This document shows, one piece after another, positions 20,187 through 29,440 of a stretch of 64,000 bases of DNA. This DNA comes from JASLDZ01 sp964244065 (GTDB taxonomy: Bacteria; Pseudomonadota; Alphaproteobacteria; Caulobacterales; Caulobacteraceae). The stretch spans positions 620,001-684,000 of the forward strand of contig CAXTHH010000001.1 in the NCBI GenBank assembly GCA_964244065.1, in the 5' to 3' direction. Made by a program: the position numbers and the translations under genes. A model generated the notes under the pieces. The model was not told the DNA's origin. It made no database searches and was given only the letters and a program-made list of their open reading frames with translations. Numbering within the stretch: position 1 is the stretch's first letter; each line of letters begins with the position of its first letter.

Positions 20187-23074
20187 GGGCGGGCTCCGGA
20201 AGTCGTGGGTGACGCTACGGGTGCGGGCGTGACGGCCGGAGGCGACGCTGGCGGCGAGGGCGCGGGCAGGGCGACCGCCGTCAGAGGCTCGGCGGCGAGC
20301 CAGCGCCGGGCGGCGGCTCCGACCTCGGCGGCGGTCAGGCCGGTGTAGTCCGGCAGCCAGGTGCGTTGCTGCTCCAGCTTGTACGGAAAGGCCCAGGAGC
20401 CGTCGAGCGTGGACAGCCACCAGCCGTTCTGCTCCTGACGCCGGGCGGTGTCGTCCAGGAGCGGCTTGCGCACCTTCTCCAGCTCGGCGGCCGTGACGCC
20501 GTCGCGGGCGAAGCGGCCGGCGACCGCCAGCACGGCCAGGCGCGCCGCCTCCGCCTGCTCCGGCCCGGTCTGCACGGCCACGGACAGGGAGCCCTGGTCC
20601 CCGCCCCGTTCCAGCGAGAGCCCGATAGAGGGGGTGTAGGTGATCCCCAGCCGCTCCCGGATCTCCGTCCGCAGCGCCTCGGACAGCACTTCGCGAAGCA
20701 GGGTGAGCGCCCGGGCTTCGCGCTGCCGCGCCGGCTCCCAGACGAACAGCGGCCAGACGGCGAGCACCGCGGCCTTGTCGCGCAGGCCCTGGTGCGTGAC
20801 GCGGATCGGCGGCGGCGGTGCTGGCGGGTAGCGCGTCACCTCCGCGTCGGGCCGCTCGCGCATCGCGGCGGCCCGAGCCGGAAGCGCGCCCAGGGTGCGG
20901 GAGAGCGCGTCCACCACCACGGCCTCGTCCACGTCGCCCACAACCGTGACCTCGAGAGGCGCGGTGGTCAGCGCGGGGCGCAGCGCGGCGGCCACGTCGG
21001 AAGCCTTCACCGCCGCATAGGCCTCGCGCGAGGGCGGATCGGCGACGTGGGGCGGCGGCAGCGAGGCGTTCAGCGCGATCTGGGCGGCGCGGAGCGGCTC
21101 GATCCGGTTGGTCTTGTCGGCGGCGTCGGCCAGCAGGGGGATGCGCCGCTCCAGGTCGGGCCGGAAGCCGGGGTCGGTGAGGAAGGCCGCCACGACCTGC
21201 AGCTCGGTCAGGAGGTCCGCGGGCCGGGTCGCGCCCGCCACCGTGAATTCCGTACGGCCGACGCCGAGCGAGAGGCTCCAGAGCTTGCCGGAGAGCGCCC
21301 GGCCCAGCGCCTCCGCGTCCAGCCGCCCGAGGGCGCCGTCGCTCAGCGTGGTGACGCCGACCAGCGCCGCGAGCTGGCGCGACGGCGTGAGCTCCTTCTG
21401 CCCCGCCCCGAAGGAGACGCGCACGTCCACCCGGTCGCGCAGGAAGGTGGTGCGCTTGAAGTTCACGCGCAGGCCGTTGCGGAACTCCAGGCGGGTGAAG
21501 TCGGGGTTGGACATCGCCGTGCGGGCGACCAGCGCGCCGGGCGCGCCGAAGCTCGTATAGGGCCAAGTCACGGCGACCTCGTCGGTCGGGGGCGCGGGCG
21601 CGGGCTTCGCCTGGGCGGCGACCCAGGCGTCGCGCACCTCGGCCATGGTGACGGGCGTCGTCGAGATCACCACGATCACCGGCCCGCCCGGGGCGGTCCA
21701 GACGCCGCGGAACCGGTCGGAGGCCGCCGCCGCGGTCAGCGACGGCTCGGCGAGCGCCAGGGTGCGCTGCATCTCCGCGGGCGCGGCGGTGGGGGCGCCC
21801 TCCAGCGCCCCCCCGAGCAGTGAGGCGGCCAGCGAGGAAGAGGCGCGCGTTTCCGCCTGGGCGGCGGAGGCGGCGATGGCGGCGCCCAGTTCGGTCCGCG
21901 CCCGGGCGACCTCCCCCTCGGTCACGCCGTGGACGGCCAGTCGGCGGCCCTCCTCGGCCAGCACCAGCAGGCTGTCGCGCCAGCGCCCTGGCTTGGGCGA
22001 GGCGGTCAGGCAGGTCAGGCCGGCCTGCCGGTAGGGCTGCGTGCGACTGGCCGAGGCGGTGGTGAACGGCGCGTCGGCCGCCCGCGCCAGCCGCCGCAGC
22101 CGCAGCTGGATCGCCTGGAGCCAGATCGCCAGCGGGCCGTCGCGCCGCCACAGGGCCACGCCGGGCGGAAGCGCGGGGTCGCGCGGGGCGGCGCGGCAGA
22201 CCTGGACCAGCCCCTCGGCGAAGTTCGGGGTGGTGATGGCGAAGACGGAAAGCGGCCGGGCGGCATCCACCGCGCCGGGCGTGGGCTCGACCGGGGGCGG
22301 CTGGGGCGCGGTCCAGGAGCCGAACGCCTCCGCGATGCGGACGCGCATGGCTTCGGCGTCCACGTCGCCGGCGACCACCAGCACGGTGCGCTCCGGGCGG
22401 TACCAGCGGTCGTGGAAGGCGCGCAGGGCAGTGGCGTCGAGCGCCCGCACGGAGGCCTCCGTGCCGCCCGGCGAGCGGCTCGCCGCCAGCAGCCCCGGCG
22501 TGACGAAGCGCTGCACCGCCTCGCCGAGCTCGGTGGAGCCGGTGCGGCGCACGGCGATCTCCTGCAGCACCACGCCGCGTTCCCGATCGAGGGCCGCGGG
22601 GTCGAACGCCAGGGCGTCCATGGCGTCGCGCATCCAGGCGAAGGCCAGGTCCAGCTTCTCGCCCGTGGCCTGGGCGATGTCGAAGACGTACAGCGCCCCG
22701 TTCACGTCGGTGAAGGCGTTCTGGTCGCGCCCGGTGGAGACGCCCGCGGCCGCGAAGCGCGCGTCGGCGCTCGTGCCCGGGAACCGACGGGAGCCCTGGA
22801 ACGCCATGTGCTCGACGAAGTGCGCCGCCCCGCGCTCCGCCTCGGTCTCCAGCGCGCTCCCCGCCGCCACGTGCAGGCGGATGGACACGCCCTGGCGCGG
22901 GGTGCGGTTGGGCAGGATCAGGTAGCGCAGCCCGTTGGGCAGACGCCCGCTCACCAAGCCCGCGTCCGGACCGGCCAGCTCGGCCGAGGGCGCGGGCGCG
23001 GCCTGCGCCAGGGCGGCCGCGGGACCGGACAGGAGGGCGGCGGCGGCCAGCGCCGCGCCGAGAAGGAACTTCAA
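20183..23074 (-). CDS. Secreted M16-family zinc peptidase, two-module
   Basis: M16 (pitrilysin/insulinase) peptidase with an inverted zinc motif HFVEH (His85, Glu88, His89 counted from the proposed start). Two M16 core modules and a less conserved second half give 963 residues. The N-terminus is a signal peptide (KFLLGAALAAAALLSGPAA, cleavage near ALAQA), so it acts in the periplasm or on the surface. No ATG or GTG is available between the upstream methyltransferase stop and the signal peptide; the only suitable start is a TTG at 23074. A longer frame exists but would overlap the upstream gene. Substrate unknown. Confidence 0.85.
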   Translation of the reverse strand: MKFLLGAALAAAALLSGPAAALAQAAPAPSAELAGPDAGLVSGRLPNGLRYLILPNRTPRQGVSIRLHVAAGSALETEAERGAAHFVEHMAFQGSRRFPGTSADARFAAAGVSTGRDQNAFTDVNGALYVFDIAQATGEKLDLAFAWMRDAMDALAFDPAALDRERGVVLQEIAVRRTGSTELGEAVQRFVTPGLLAASRSPGGTEASVRALDATALRAFHDRWYRPERTVLVVAGDVDAEAMRVRIAEAFGSWTAPQPPPVEPTPGAVDAARPLSVFAITTPNFAEGLVQVCRAAPRDPALPPGVALWRRDGPLAIWLQAIQLRLRRLARAADAPFTTASASRTQPYRQAGLTCLTASPKPGRWRDSLLVLAEEGRRLAVHGVTEGEVARARTELGAAIAASAAQAETRASSSLAASLLGGALEGAPTAAPAEMQRTLALAEPSLTAAAASDRFRGVWTAPGGPVIVVISTTPVTMAEVRDAWVAAQAKPAPAPPTDEVAVTWPYTSFGAPGALVARTAMSNPDFTRLEFRNGLRVNFKRTTFLRDRVDVRVSFGAGQKELTPSRQLAALVGVTTLSDGALGRLDAEALGRALSGKLWSLSLGVGRTEFTVAGATRPADLLTELQVVAAFLTDPGFRPDLERRIPLLADAADKTNRIEPLRAAQIALNASLPPPHVADPPSREAYAAVKASDVAAALRPALTTAPLEVTVVGDVDEAVVVDALSRTLGALPARAAAMRERPDAEVTRYPPAPPPPIRVTHQGLRDKAAVLAVWPLFVWEPARQREARALTLLREVLSEALRTEIRERLGITYTPSIGLSLERGGDQGSLSVAVQTGPEQAEAARLAVLAVAGRFARDGVTAAELEKVRKPLLDDTARRQEQNGWWLSTLDGSWAFPYKLEQQRTWLPDYTGLTAAEVGAAARRWLAAEPLTAVALPAPSPPASPPAVTPAPVASPTTSGARP

Positions 23075-23138
23075 CGCTCTTCGACGCTCCGGCCGGACCC
23101 GGCCGTCATAGCGCGGACGGCGGGGCGGGCGCGAGGCC

Positions 23139-23879
23139 CTACGCCGGCTTCTTGAAGCGGTAGACGACCTGATCGGTCCTGCCCCGGATGTCCGGCGCGA
23201 ACACCAGCGAGGTGTGCGGGTCGGCGGGGTTGCGGAGCAGGCTGCTCTCGCCATCGAACCTGAACCCGGCCCTCTCGACCTCCGCCCGCATCACCGCCGG
23301 GTCGATGCGGTGGAGCAGGTTAGGCGCGTCCGCCGCGTCGGCGTTGGCCACGTGGTCGATGACCAGCAGCGTGCCACCCGGCTTCAGCTGCTGCATGAGC
23401 CCCGCCAGGATCAGCTCGGCCGCGCCCGCCGGCACCGCCTTGAGGTGCATGTCGTGGTAATTCTGGGCGGTGAAGATCAGGTCCAGCGGCTCTGGGAATT
23501 GCGTGGCGGCCATGCCCGTCGAGATCGGGACCACGTTGGCGTAGGGCGCGGCGGCCGCCTTCTGCTCCTCGCCGTAGGCCGGCCGGAAGGCGATGAACTC
23601 GGCGGGCTGGTAGGCGTAGACCTTTCCCGTCGGCCCCACCGCCTTGGCCAGGATGCGCGTGAAGTAGCCGCCGCCCATGATGAAGTCGGCCACCTTCATG
23701 CCCGGTCTCACGCCGGCGAAGGCCAGCACCTCTCCGGGCTTGCGCGCCGCATCCTTGGCCACGTCGGTCGCGGGGCGTCCCGGGTCGGCGATCGCCGCCT
23801 TCAGCGCCGGGCCGACCGGCTGGGCGGCGGCGGGCAGCGCCAGCGTCAGGACGAGCGCGAACGGTGCGAAGGCTCTCAT
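23139..23879 (-). CDS. Secreted class I methyltransferase-like protein
   Basis: The 246-residue product starts with a signal peptide (RAFAPFALVLTLALPAAAQP) and then resembles predicted methyltransferases of the COG4798 type. A SAM-binding-like motif VRPGMKVADFIMGGGYF is present, followed by KVYAYQP, DLIFTAQNYHD and LKPGGTLLVIDH. Export of a SAM-dependent enzyme is odd because SAM is cytoplasmic, so the fold may have another use. I chose the ATG at 23879. It is followed 64 nt later by the M16 peptidase, on the same strand. Confidence 0.8.
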   Translation of the reverse strand: MRAFAPFALVLTLALPAAAQPVGPALKAAIADPGRPATDVAKDAARKPGEVLAFAGVRPGMKVADFIMGGGYFTRILAKAVGPTGKVYAYQPAEFIAFRPAYGEEQKAAAAPYANVVPISTGMAATQFPEPLDLIFTAQNYHDMHLKAVPAGAAELILAGLMQQLKPGGTLLVIDHVANADAADAPNLLHRIDPAVMRAEVERAGFRFDGESSLLRNPADPHTSLVFAPDIRGRTDQVVYRFKKPA

Positions 23880-23934
23880 GGGGCGTCTCCGTCGAGCGGG
23901 CTCGATCCCGCTTCTCACGGCCGAGCTTGCGCGC

Positions 23935-24987
23935 TCAGGGAAGCGGCGTCCACTCCTCCTCGCCGGGCCCGAGGGGGGCGAAGATCGCGTCCAGCATGGC
24001 GGGCGTGACCTCGGCCAGGCTGGCGGGGCGCCAGTGGGGCGCGTTGTCCTTCTCCACGATCAGCGCGCGCACGCCCTCGCGGAAATCGGGGCGGGCGACC
24101 ACGCGCGAGGCGATGCGGAACTCTTGCGCCATCTCCGCCTCGAAGCTCGGCATGGCGGCGCCTTCGCGCAGCTGCCGGAACGACACGGCGAGGGCCTGGG
24201 GCGACTTGGTGGCGATCACGTGGCCCTGCGCCCGCGCCCACTCGCCGCCATCGGCCCCCAGCGCGTCGGCGATCGCCTGGACGCTGTCGCCCGCGAACAG
24301 CCGGTCGATGTCGGCGCGGACGGCGGCCAACGGCGGCGGGCCGGGATCGGCCTCGAACTCGGTGAGCACAGCCTCCGCCTCGCCGGGGCGGCGCTGCAGC
24401 TCGGCCTTGAACGCCTCCAGCCGCCCGCTCTCCACGTGGTCGGTGGCGAGACCGGTGAGCAGGCAGTCCGCCGCCTTGAGCCGCGCGCCCGTCAGGGCCA
24501 GCCACATGCCCGTACCGCCCGGCAGGCGCGGCAGGAACCAGCCGCCGCCCACGTCCGGGAACAGACCGATGCCGGTCTCGGGCATGGCGAAGACGGTGCG
24601 CTCGGTGGCGACGCGGAAGCGGCACGGGATGGAGACGCCGACTCCGCCGCCCATGGTCACCCCGTCCATCACCGCCACGACGGGCTTGGGGTAGGCGTGC
24701 AGCAGGGCGTTGAGCCGGTACTCGGCCCGGAAGAAGGCGCGCGCCTCTGCGCCGTCCCCGGCGCCGCTCTCGGCCAGCATGCGGATGTCGCCTCCGGCGC
24801 AGAAGCCCCGGCCCTCCGCATGGTCGATCAGCACGCAGGCGACCTGCGGGTCATCCCGCCAGGCCAGCAGCGCGTCCGTCATCAGCCGGCACATGTCGGT
24901 GTTCAGTGCGTGCAGCGCCGCGGGCCGGTTCAGCGACAGGCGGCCCAGGCCGGCGGCGATGGAGACGAGGACGGGGGCGGCGCTCAT
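23935..24987 (-). CDS. 3-hydroxyisobutyryl-CoA hydrolase (enoyl-CoA hydratase superfamily)
   Basis: Crotonase-fold enzyme of the HIBCH type, which releases 3-hydroxyisobutyrate from its CoA ester in valine catabolism. The oxyanion-hole segment GRGFCAGGDIRML and the second conserved block AVMDGVTMGGGVGVSI followed by FAMPETGIGLFPDVGG match HIBCH better than simple enoyl-CoA hydratases. The length (350) also fits HIBCH and is longer than the 260 of ordinary hydratases. Start taken at the ATG at 24987. The neighbouring isobutyryl-CoA dehydrogenase and HIBADH support the call. Confidence 0.88.
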   Translation of the reverse strand: MSAAPVLVSIAAGLGRLSLNRPAALHALNTDMCRLMTDALLAWRDDPQVACVLIDHAEGRGFCAGGDIRMLAESGAGDGAEARAFFRAEYRLNALLHAYPKPVVAVMDGVTMGGGVGVSIPCRFRVATERTVFAMPETGIGLFPDVGGGWFLPRLPGGTGMWLALTGARLKAADCLLTGLATDHVESGRLEAFKAELQRRPGEAEAVLTEFEADPGPPPLAAVRADIDRLFAGDSVQAIADALGADGGEWARAQGHVIATKSPQALAVSFRQLREGAAMPSFEAEMAQEFRIASRVVARPDFREGVRALIVEKDNAPHWRPASLAEVTPAMLDAIFAPLGPGEEEWTPLP

Positions 24988-25036
24988 GATCGGCCGCTTA
25001 GGCGGGCCCGGACGACCCCGCAACCATCTCGCCAGC

Positions 25037-25060
25037 TTGACAGTGCGCGCCGGCCGAGTC
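25037..25060 (+). promoter_or_regulatory. Possible promoter with TTGACA and a GANTC site
   Basis: TTGACA (25037-25042) is a perfect -35 hexamer, rare in this GC-rich sequence, and a GAGTC site (25056-25060), a target of CcrM-type methylation, lies downstream of it. A good -10 box is not obvious. It would drive the small secreted protein that starts at 25096. Confidence 0.3.
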
Positions 25061-25095
25061 CTGAATTGGGTCGAGGCGGCTTGAGGGAGAGGCCC

Positions 25096-25320
25096 TTGGT
25101 TGGCGTCCGGTTCGCGTCCGTCGTCCTATCCAGCGCGGCGTTCGCGCTCGCGGCGGGCGCGGTCTACGCCCAGCGACAACCGCCGAGGCGGCCCCCTCCC
25201 GCTCCGAGATGCCAGGAGCTGCGCAGGCACGAGGTCACGACCGCCCACACTCTCACGGGCGCCCGGACCGCCGCGGCGGACCACAAGCTCATCCGCTGCG
25301 AGACCGAACTCCCCGGCTGA
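25096..25320 (+). CDS. Small secreted protein, hypothetical
   Basis: A 74-codon frame on the plus strand, lodged between two minus-strand valine-catabolism genes. The proposed TTG start has AGGGAG 6 nt upstream. A clear signal peptide follows (VGVRFASVVLSSAAFALAA, cleavage near AVYAQ), then a Pro/Arg-rich patch and two cysteines (CQEL and RCETE) that could pair in the periplasm. No family recognised. It may use a TTG at 25081 instead. The signal peptide and ribosome-binding site argue that it is real. Confidence 0.5.
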   Translation: MVGVRFASVVLSSAAFALAAGAVYAQRQPPRRPPPAPRCQELRRHEVTTAHTLTGARTAAADHKLIRCETELPG

Positions 25321-25326
25321 GCGGGG

Positions 25327-26466
25327 CTACTGTCGGAACAGCTCGCGGGCGGTGATCACGCGCATGATCTCGTTCGTGCCCTCCAGGATCTGGTGCACCC
25401 GCAGGTCGCGCACGATCCGCTCGGCTGGGTAGTCGCGCAGGTAGCCGTAGCCGCCGTGCAGCTGCAGGGCGTCGTTGGCCACGGCGAAGCCCGCGTCGGT
25501 GGCGAAGCGCTTGGCCATGGCGCAGAGCTGGGTGGCGCGGGGGTGCTTCTTGTCCAGCGCGTCGGCGGCGTTGCGCACCATCAGGCGCGCGGCCTCTAGC
25601 TCCGTGGCCATGTCGGCGATCTTGAACTGCAGCGCCTGCTTGTCCTTCAGCGCCGAGCCGAAGGTGGAGCGCGTCTCCATATGATCCTTGGCGCTCTCCA
25701 GCGCCGCCTGCGCGCCTCCGAGCGAGCAGGCGGCGATGTTGATGCGCCCCCCGTCAAGCCCCGTCATGGCGTAGCGGAAGCCCTCGCCCTCCTTGCCGAC
25801 CAGGTTCTCGGCGGGCACGCGGCAGTCGTCGAAGTTGACGGTGGTGGTGGGCTGGCTGTTCCAACCCATCTTCCGCTCGTTGGCCCCGAAGGAGAGGCCC
25901 GGCGTGTCCTTCTCCACCACGATGGCGCTGACGCCCTTCGCCCCCTCCCCGCCCGTACGCATCATGCAGACGTAGACCTCCGACACGCCGCCGCCGGAGA
26001 TGAAGGCCTTCTGCCCGTTCAGGACGTAGTGGTCGCCGTCCCGCCGCGCGGTGGATCGCATGGCCGCCGCGTCCGACCCCGAGCCGGGCTCGGTCAGGCA
26101 GTAGCTGGCGATCAGCTCCATGCTCGTCAGCCGCGGCAGGTACTTGGCCCGCAGCGCCTCCGACCCGAAGCGGTCGATCATCCACGAGGCCATGTTGTGG
26201 ATGGAGATGAAGGCGGCGGTGGAGACGTCGCCGCGCGACAGCTCCTCGAACACGATCGCCGCGTCCAGGCGCGAGAGCGCCGAGCCCCCCACATCCTCCT
26301 GCACGTAGAGGCCGGCGAAGCCGAGCTCGGCGGCGCGGCGGATGACATCCACGGGGAAGTGCTTCTCCTCGTCCCACCGCGCGCTATGGGGGGCGAGCTC
26401 GGCCTCGGCGAAGGCGCGGGCGGCGTCCTGGATGGCGACCTGATCTTCGGAGAGCGTGAAGTCCAT
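25327..26466 (-). CDS. Isobutyryl-CoA dehydrogenase-type acyl-CoA dehydrogenase
   Basis: FAD enzyme that oxidises short branched acyl-CoA; the ACAD8-like sequence suggests isobutyryl-CoA to methacrylyl-CoA. Family motifs: YCLTEPGSGSDAAAM, NGQKAFISGGG, LQLHGGYGYLRDYPAERI and the C-terminal RDLRVHQILEGTNEIMR. The catalytic Glu lies in the last segment (EGTNE), as in short-chain dehydrogenases. I chose the ATG at 26466 (MDFTLSEDQ), giving 379 residues. It is the upstream member of the valine-degradation group on this strand. Confidence 0.9.
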   Translation of the reverse strand: MDFTLSEDQVAIQDAARAFAEAELAPHSARWDEEKHFPVDVIRRAAELGFAGLYVQEDVGGSALSRLDAAIVFEELSRGDVSTAAFISIHNMASWMIDRFGSEALRAKYLPRLTSMELIASYCLTEPGSGSDAAAMRSTARRDGDHYVLNGQKAFISGGGVSEVYVCMMRTGGEGAKGVSAIVVEKDTPGLSFGANERKMGWNSQPTTTVNFDDCRVPAENLVGKEGEGFRYAMTGLDGGRINIAACSLGGAQAALESAKDHMETRSTFGSALKDKQALQFKIADMATELEAARLMVRNAADALDKKHPRATQLCAMAKRFATDAGFAVANDALQLHGGYGYLRDYPAERIVRDLRVHQILEGTNEIMRVITARELFRQ

Positions 26467-26554
26467 GCGGGAGGAACTGCGGCGAGGCCACGGCGCTGTC
26501 AATCGCAGCCGTCCGGCGGATGACAGCCGCCGCCCGGGCGCTTAAGCGGGGGTC

Positions 26555-27553
<999 letters not shown>

Positions 27554-27556
27554 GCC

Positions 27557-28135
27557 ATGACCTCCGACGACGTGCTCGCCGAGTTCCGCGCCGCGGGGGC
27601 GCTCCGCGAGGGGCGCTTCGTGCTGTCCTCCGGACTGCACTCGGGCGTGTTCCTTCAGAAGAACCTCGTGTTCCAGCACCCCGACCGTACCGAGCGGCTG
27701 TGCCGCGCGCTGGCCGAGCTGATCCGGCCCTACGACGTGCAGGCGGTGGTCTCCCCGGCGGTCGGCGCGATCATTCCGGGTTACGAGACCGCCCGCCACC
27801 TCGGGGTGCGGTCGCTCTACGTGGAGCGCGAGGCGGGCGCGTTCCGCCTGCGCCGCGGCTTCGCGCTCGAGCCCGGCACGCGCGTGGCCATGGTGGAGGA
27901 CATCGTCACCACCGGCCTGTCCTCCCGCGAGTGCATCGCCGCCATCCGCGAGGCGGGGGCCGAGGTGGTCTGCGCCGGCTGCATCGTGGACCGTTCGGGC
28001 GGCCGGGCCGACGTGGGCGCGCCGCTTCTGGCGCTGGCCACGCTGGACGTGCCCGCCTACCCCGCCGACGCGCTTCCGCCTGAGCTCGCAGCCATCCCGG
28101 TGACCGATCCGGGCAGCCGGAGGCTCGTGGGATGA
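27557..28135 (+). CDS. pyrE: Orotate phosphoribosyltransferase
   Basis: Adds phosphoribose to orotate in pyrimidine synthesis. The PRPP-binding signature is MVEDIVTTGLSSRE, preceded by SPAVGAIIPGYETAR. FVLSSGLHSGVFLQK marks the N-terminal hood. At 192 residues it is a typical alphaproteobacterial PyrE. It starts 3 nt after hemB and overlaps pdxJ by 4 nt (ATGA). Confidence 0.94.
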   Translation: MTSDDVLAEFRAAGALREGRFVLSSGLHSGVFLQKNLVFQHPDRTERLCRALAELIRPYDVQAVVSPAVGAIIPGYETARHLGVRSLYVEREAGAFRLRRGFALEPGTRVAMVEDIVTTGLSSRECIAAIREAGAEVVCAGCIVDRSGGRADVGAPLLALATLDVPAYPADALPPELAAIPVTDPGSRRLVG

Positions 28136-28932
28136 TGGCGGTCTCTGGACGGCCTGACGACTGCGGGCCCGAGGCGCCGCTGCGGCTGGGCGTGAACATC
28201 GACCATGTGGCCACCATCCGGAACGCCCGGGGCGGCGCGCACCCCGATCCGCTCCGCGCCGCCGAACAGGCGCTGGCCGCCGGCGCGGACGGCATCACCG
28301 CGCATCTGCGCGAAGACCGCCGCCACATCTCAGACGACGACATCGCGCGCCTGTCGGACCTCTGCCGCGTGGCGGGCAAGCCCCTGAACCTGGAGATGGC
28401 CGTCACCGACGAGATGGTGGCCATCGCGTTGCGCCACCGACCCCACGCCGTCTGCCTGGTGCCCGAGCGACGGGAAGAGCGGACCACGGAGGGCGGCCTC
28501 GACGTGCAGGGCGGCCACGACCGGATCGCCCCCGCGGTGCGGCGCCTGCGCGAGGAGGGCGGGGCGCGTGTCTCGCTGTTCATCCAGGCGGACCCGGCGC
28601 AGGTCGAAGCCGCCGCCCGGACCGGGGCCGAGGTGGTGGAGCTGCACGTCGGCGCCTATTGCGACACCCTGCGCGACGGCGATCCTTCGGCCGCACAGCG
28701 CCTCATGGCGCTGCAGGACGCCGCCTTCGACGCGTGCCATCGCGGCCTCGAGGTCCACGCTGGGCACGGCATCGACTACGACAGCGTCGAGCCCGTGGCC
28801 GCCATCCCCGAGCTGCGCGAGCTGAACATCGGCCATTTCCTGATCGGCGAGGCGTTGTTCACCGGCCTGCCGCACGCCATCGCCCGCATGCGTGCGCTGA
28901 TGGACGCGGCCCGGGCGAAGGCGGTCAGGTGA
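28132..28932 (+). CDS. pdxJ: Pyridoxine 5'-phosphate synthase
   Basis: Last step of the DXP-dependent vitamin B6 route, joining 1-deoxyxylulose 5-phosphate and 3-amino-2-oxopropyl phosphate. The N-terminal LGVNIDHVATIRNARGG, then ITAHLREDRRHI, NLEMAVTDEM and the C-terminal HAGHGIDY motifs are all present. Length 266 is slightly above usual because of a short N-terminal extension before LRLGVNID. Four-base overlaps join it to pyrE and acpS. Confidence 0.95.
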   Translation: MMAVSGRPDDCGPEAPLRLGVNIDHVATIRNARGGAHPDPLRAAEQALAAGADGITAHLREDRRHISDDDIARLSDLCRVAGKPLNLEMAVTDEMVAIALRHRPHAVCLVPERREERTTEGGLDVQGGHDRIAPAVRRLREEGGARVSLFIQADPAQVEAAARTGAEVVELHVGAYCDTLRDGDPSAAQRLMALQDAAFDACHRGLEVHAGHGIDYDSVEPVAAIPELRELNIGHFLIGEALFTGLPHAIARMRALMDAARAKAVR

Positions 28933-29339
28933 TCGTCGGCATCGGCTCCGACCTGGCGGACATTCGGCGCATCGCCTCCAGCCTGGAGCGCTTCGGCGAG
29001 CGCTTCACCGAGCGCGTGTTCACCGACGGCGAGCGCGAGAAGGCGGCCCGCCGGGCCGATCCGTCGCCCACGTACGCCCGCCGCTTCGCCGCCAAGGAGG
29101 CCGCGTCCAAGGCGCTCGGCGTCGGGATCTCCGGCCTGGCCTGGCGCGACATCGAGGTGGCCAACGACGCCCGGGGCGCCCCCGCCCTGCGGCTGCACGG
29201 CGGCGCGGCGGCGCGGCTCGCCGCGATCACGCCCGAGGGGTGCGAGGCCCGCCTGCACCTCAGCCTCACCGACGATCCGCCCTACGCCCTGGCCTTCGTG
29301 GTCATCGAGGCGCTCCCGGTGACCGCGCCACCGGGCTGA
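28929..29339 (+). CDS. acpS: Holo-[acyl-carrier-protein] synthase
   Basis: Transfers 4'-phosphopantetheine from CoA to ACP. Signatures: IVGIGSDLADIRRI at the N-terminus, TYARRFAAKEAASKALG in the middle and HLSLTDDPPYALAFVV near the C-terminus. The GTG start at 28929 overlaps the pdxJ stop by 4 nt (GTGA), giving 136 residues, the expected length. The 101-nt gap to lepB contains nothing I recognise. Confidence 0.94.
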   Translation: MIVGIGSDLADIRRIASSLERFGERFTERVFTDGEREKAARRADPSPTYARRFAAKEAASKALGVGISGLAWRDIEVANDARGAPALRLHGGAAARLAAITPEGCEARLHLSLTDDPPYALAFVVIEALPVTAPPG

Positions 29340-29440
29340 GGCAGGGCGGCCCGCGACGACTTGCCCGGCTGGTCGCCAGCCATTACTCCGCCCAACTTCC
29401 CCGCGACGCTGGAACCTTCCGCGCGCCGAGCCGAGCCCTC

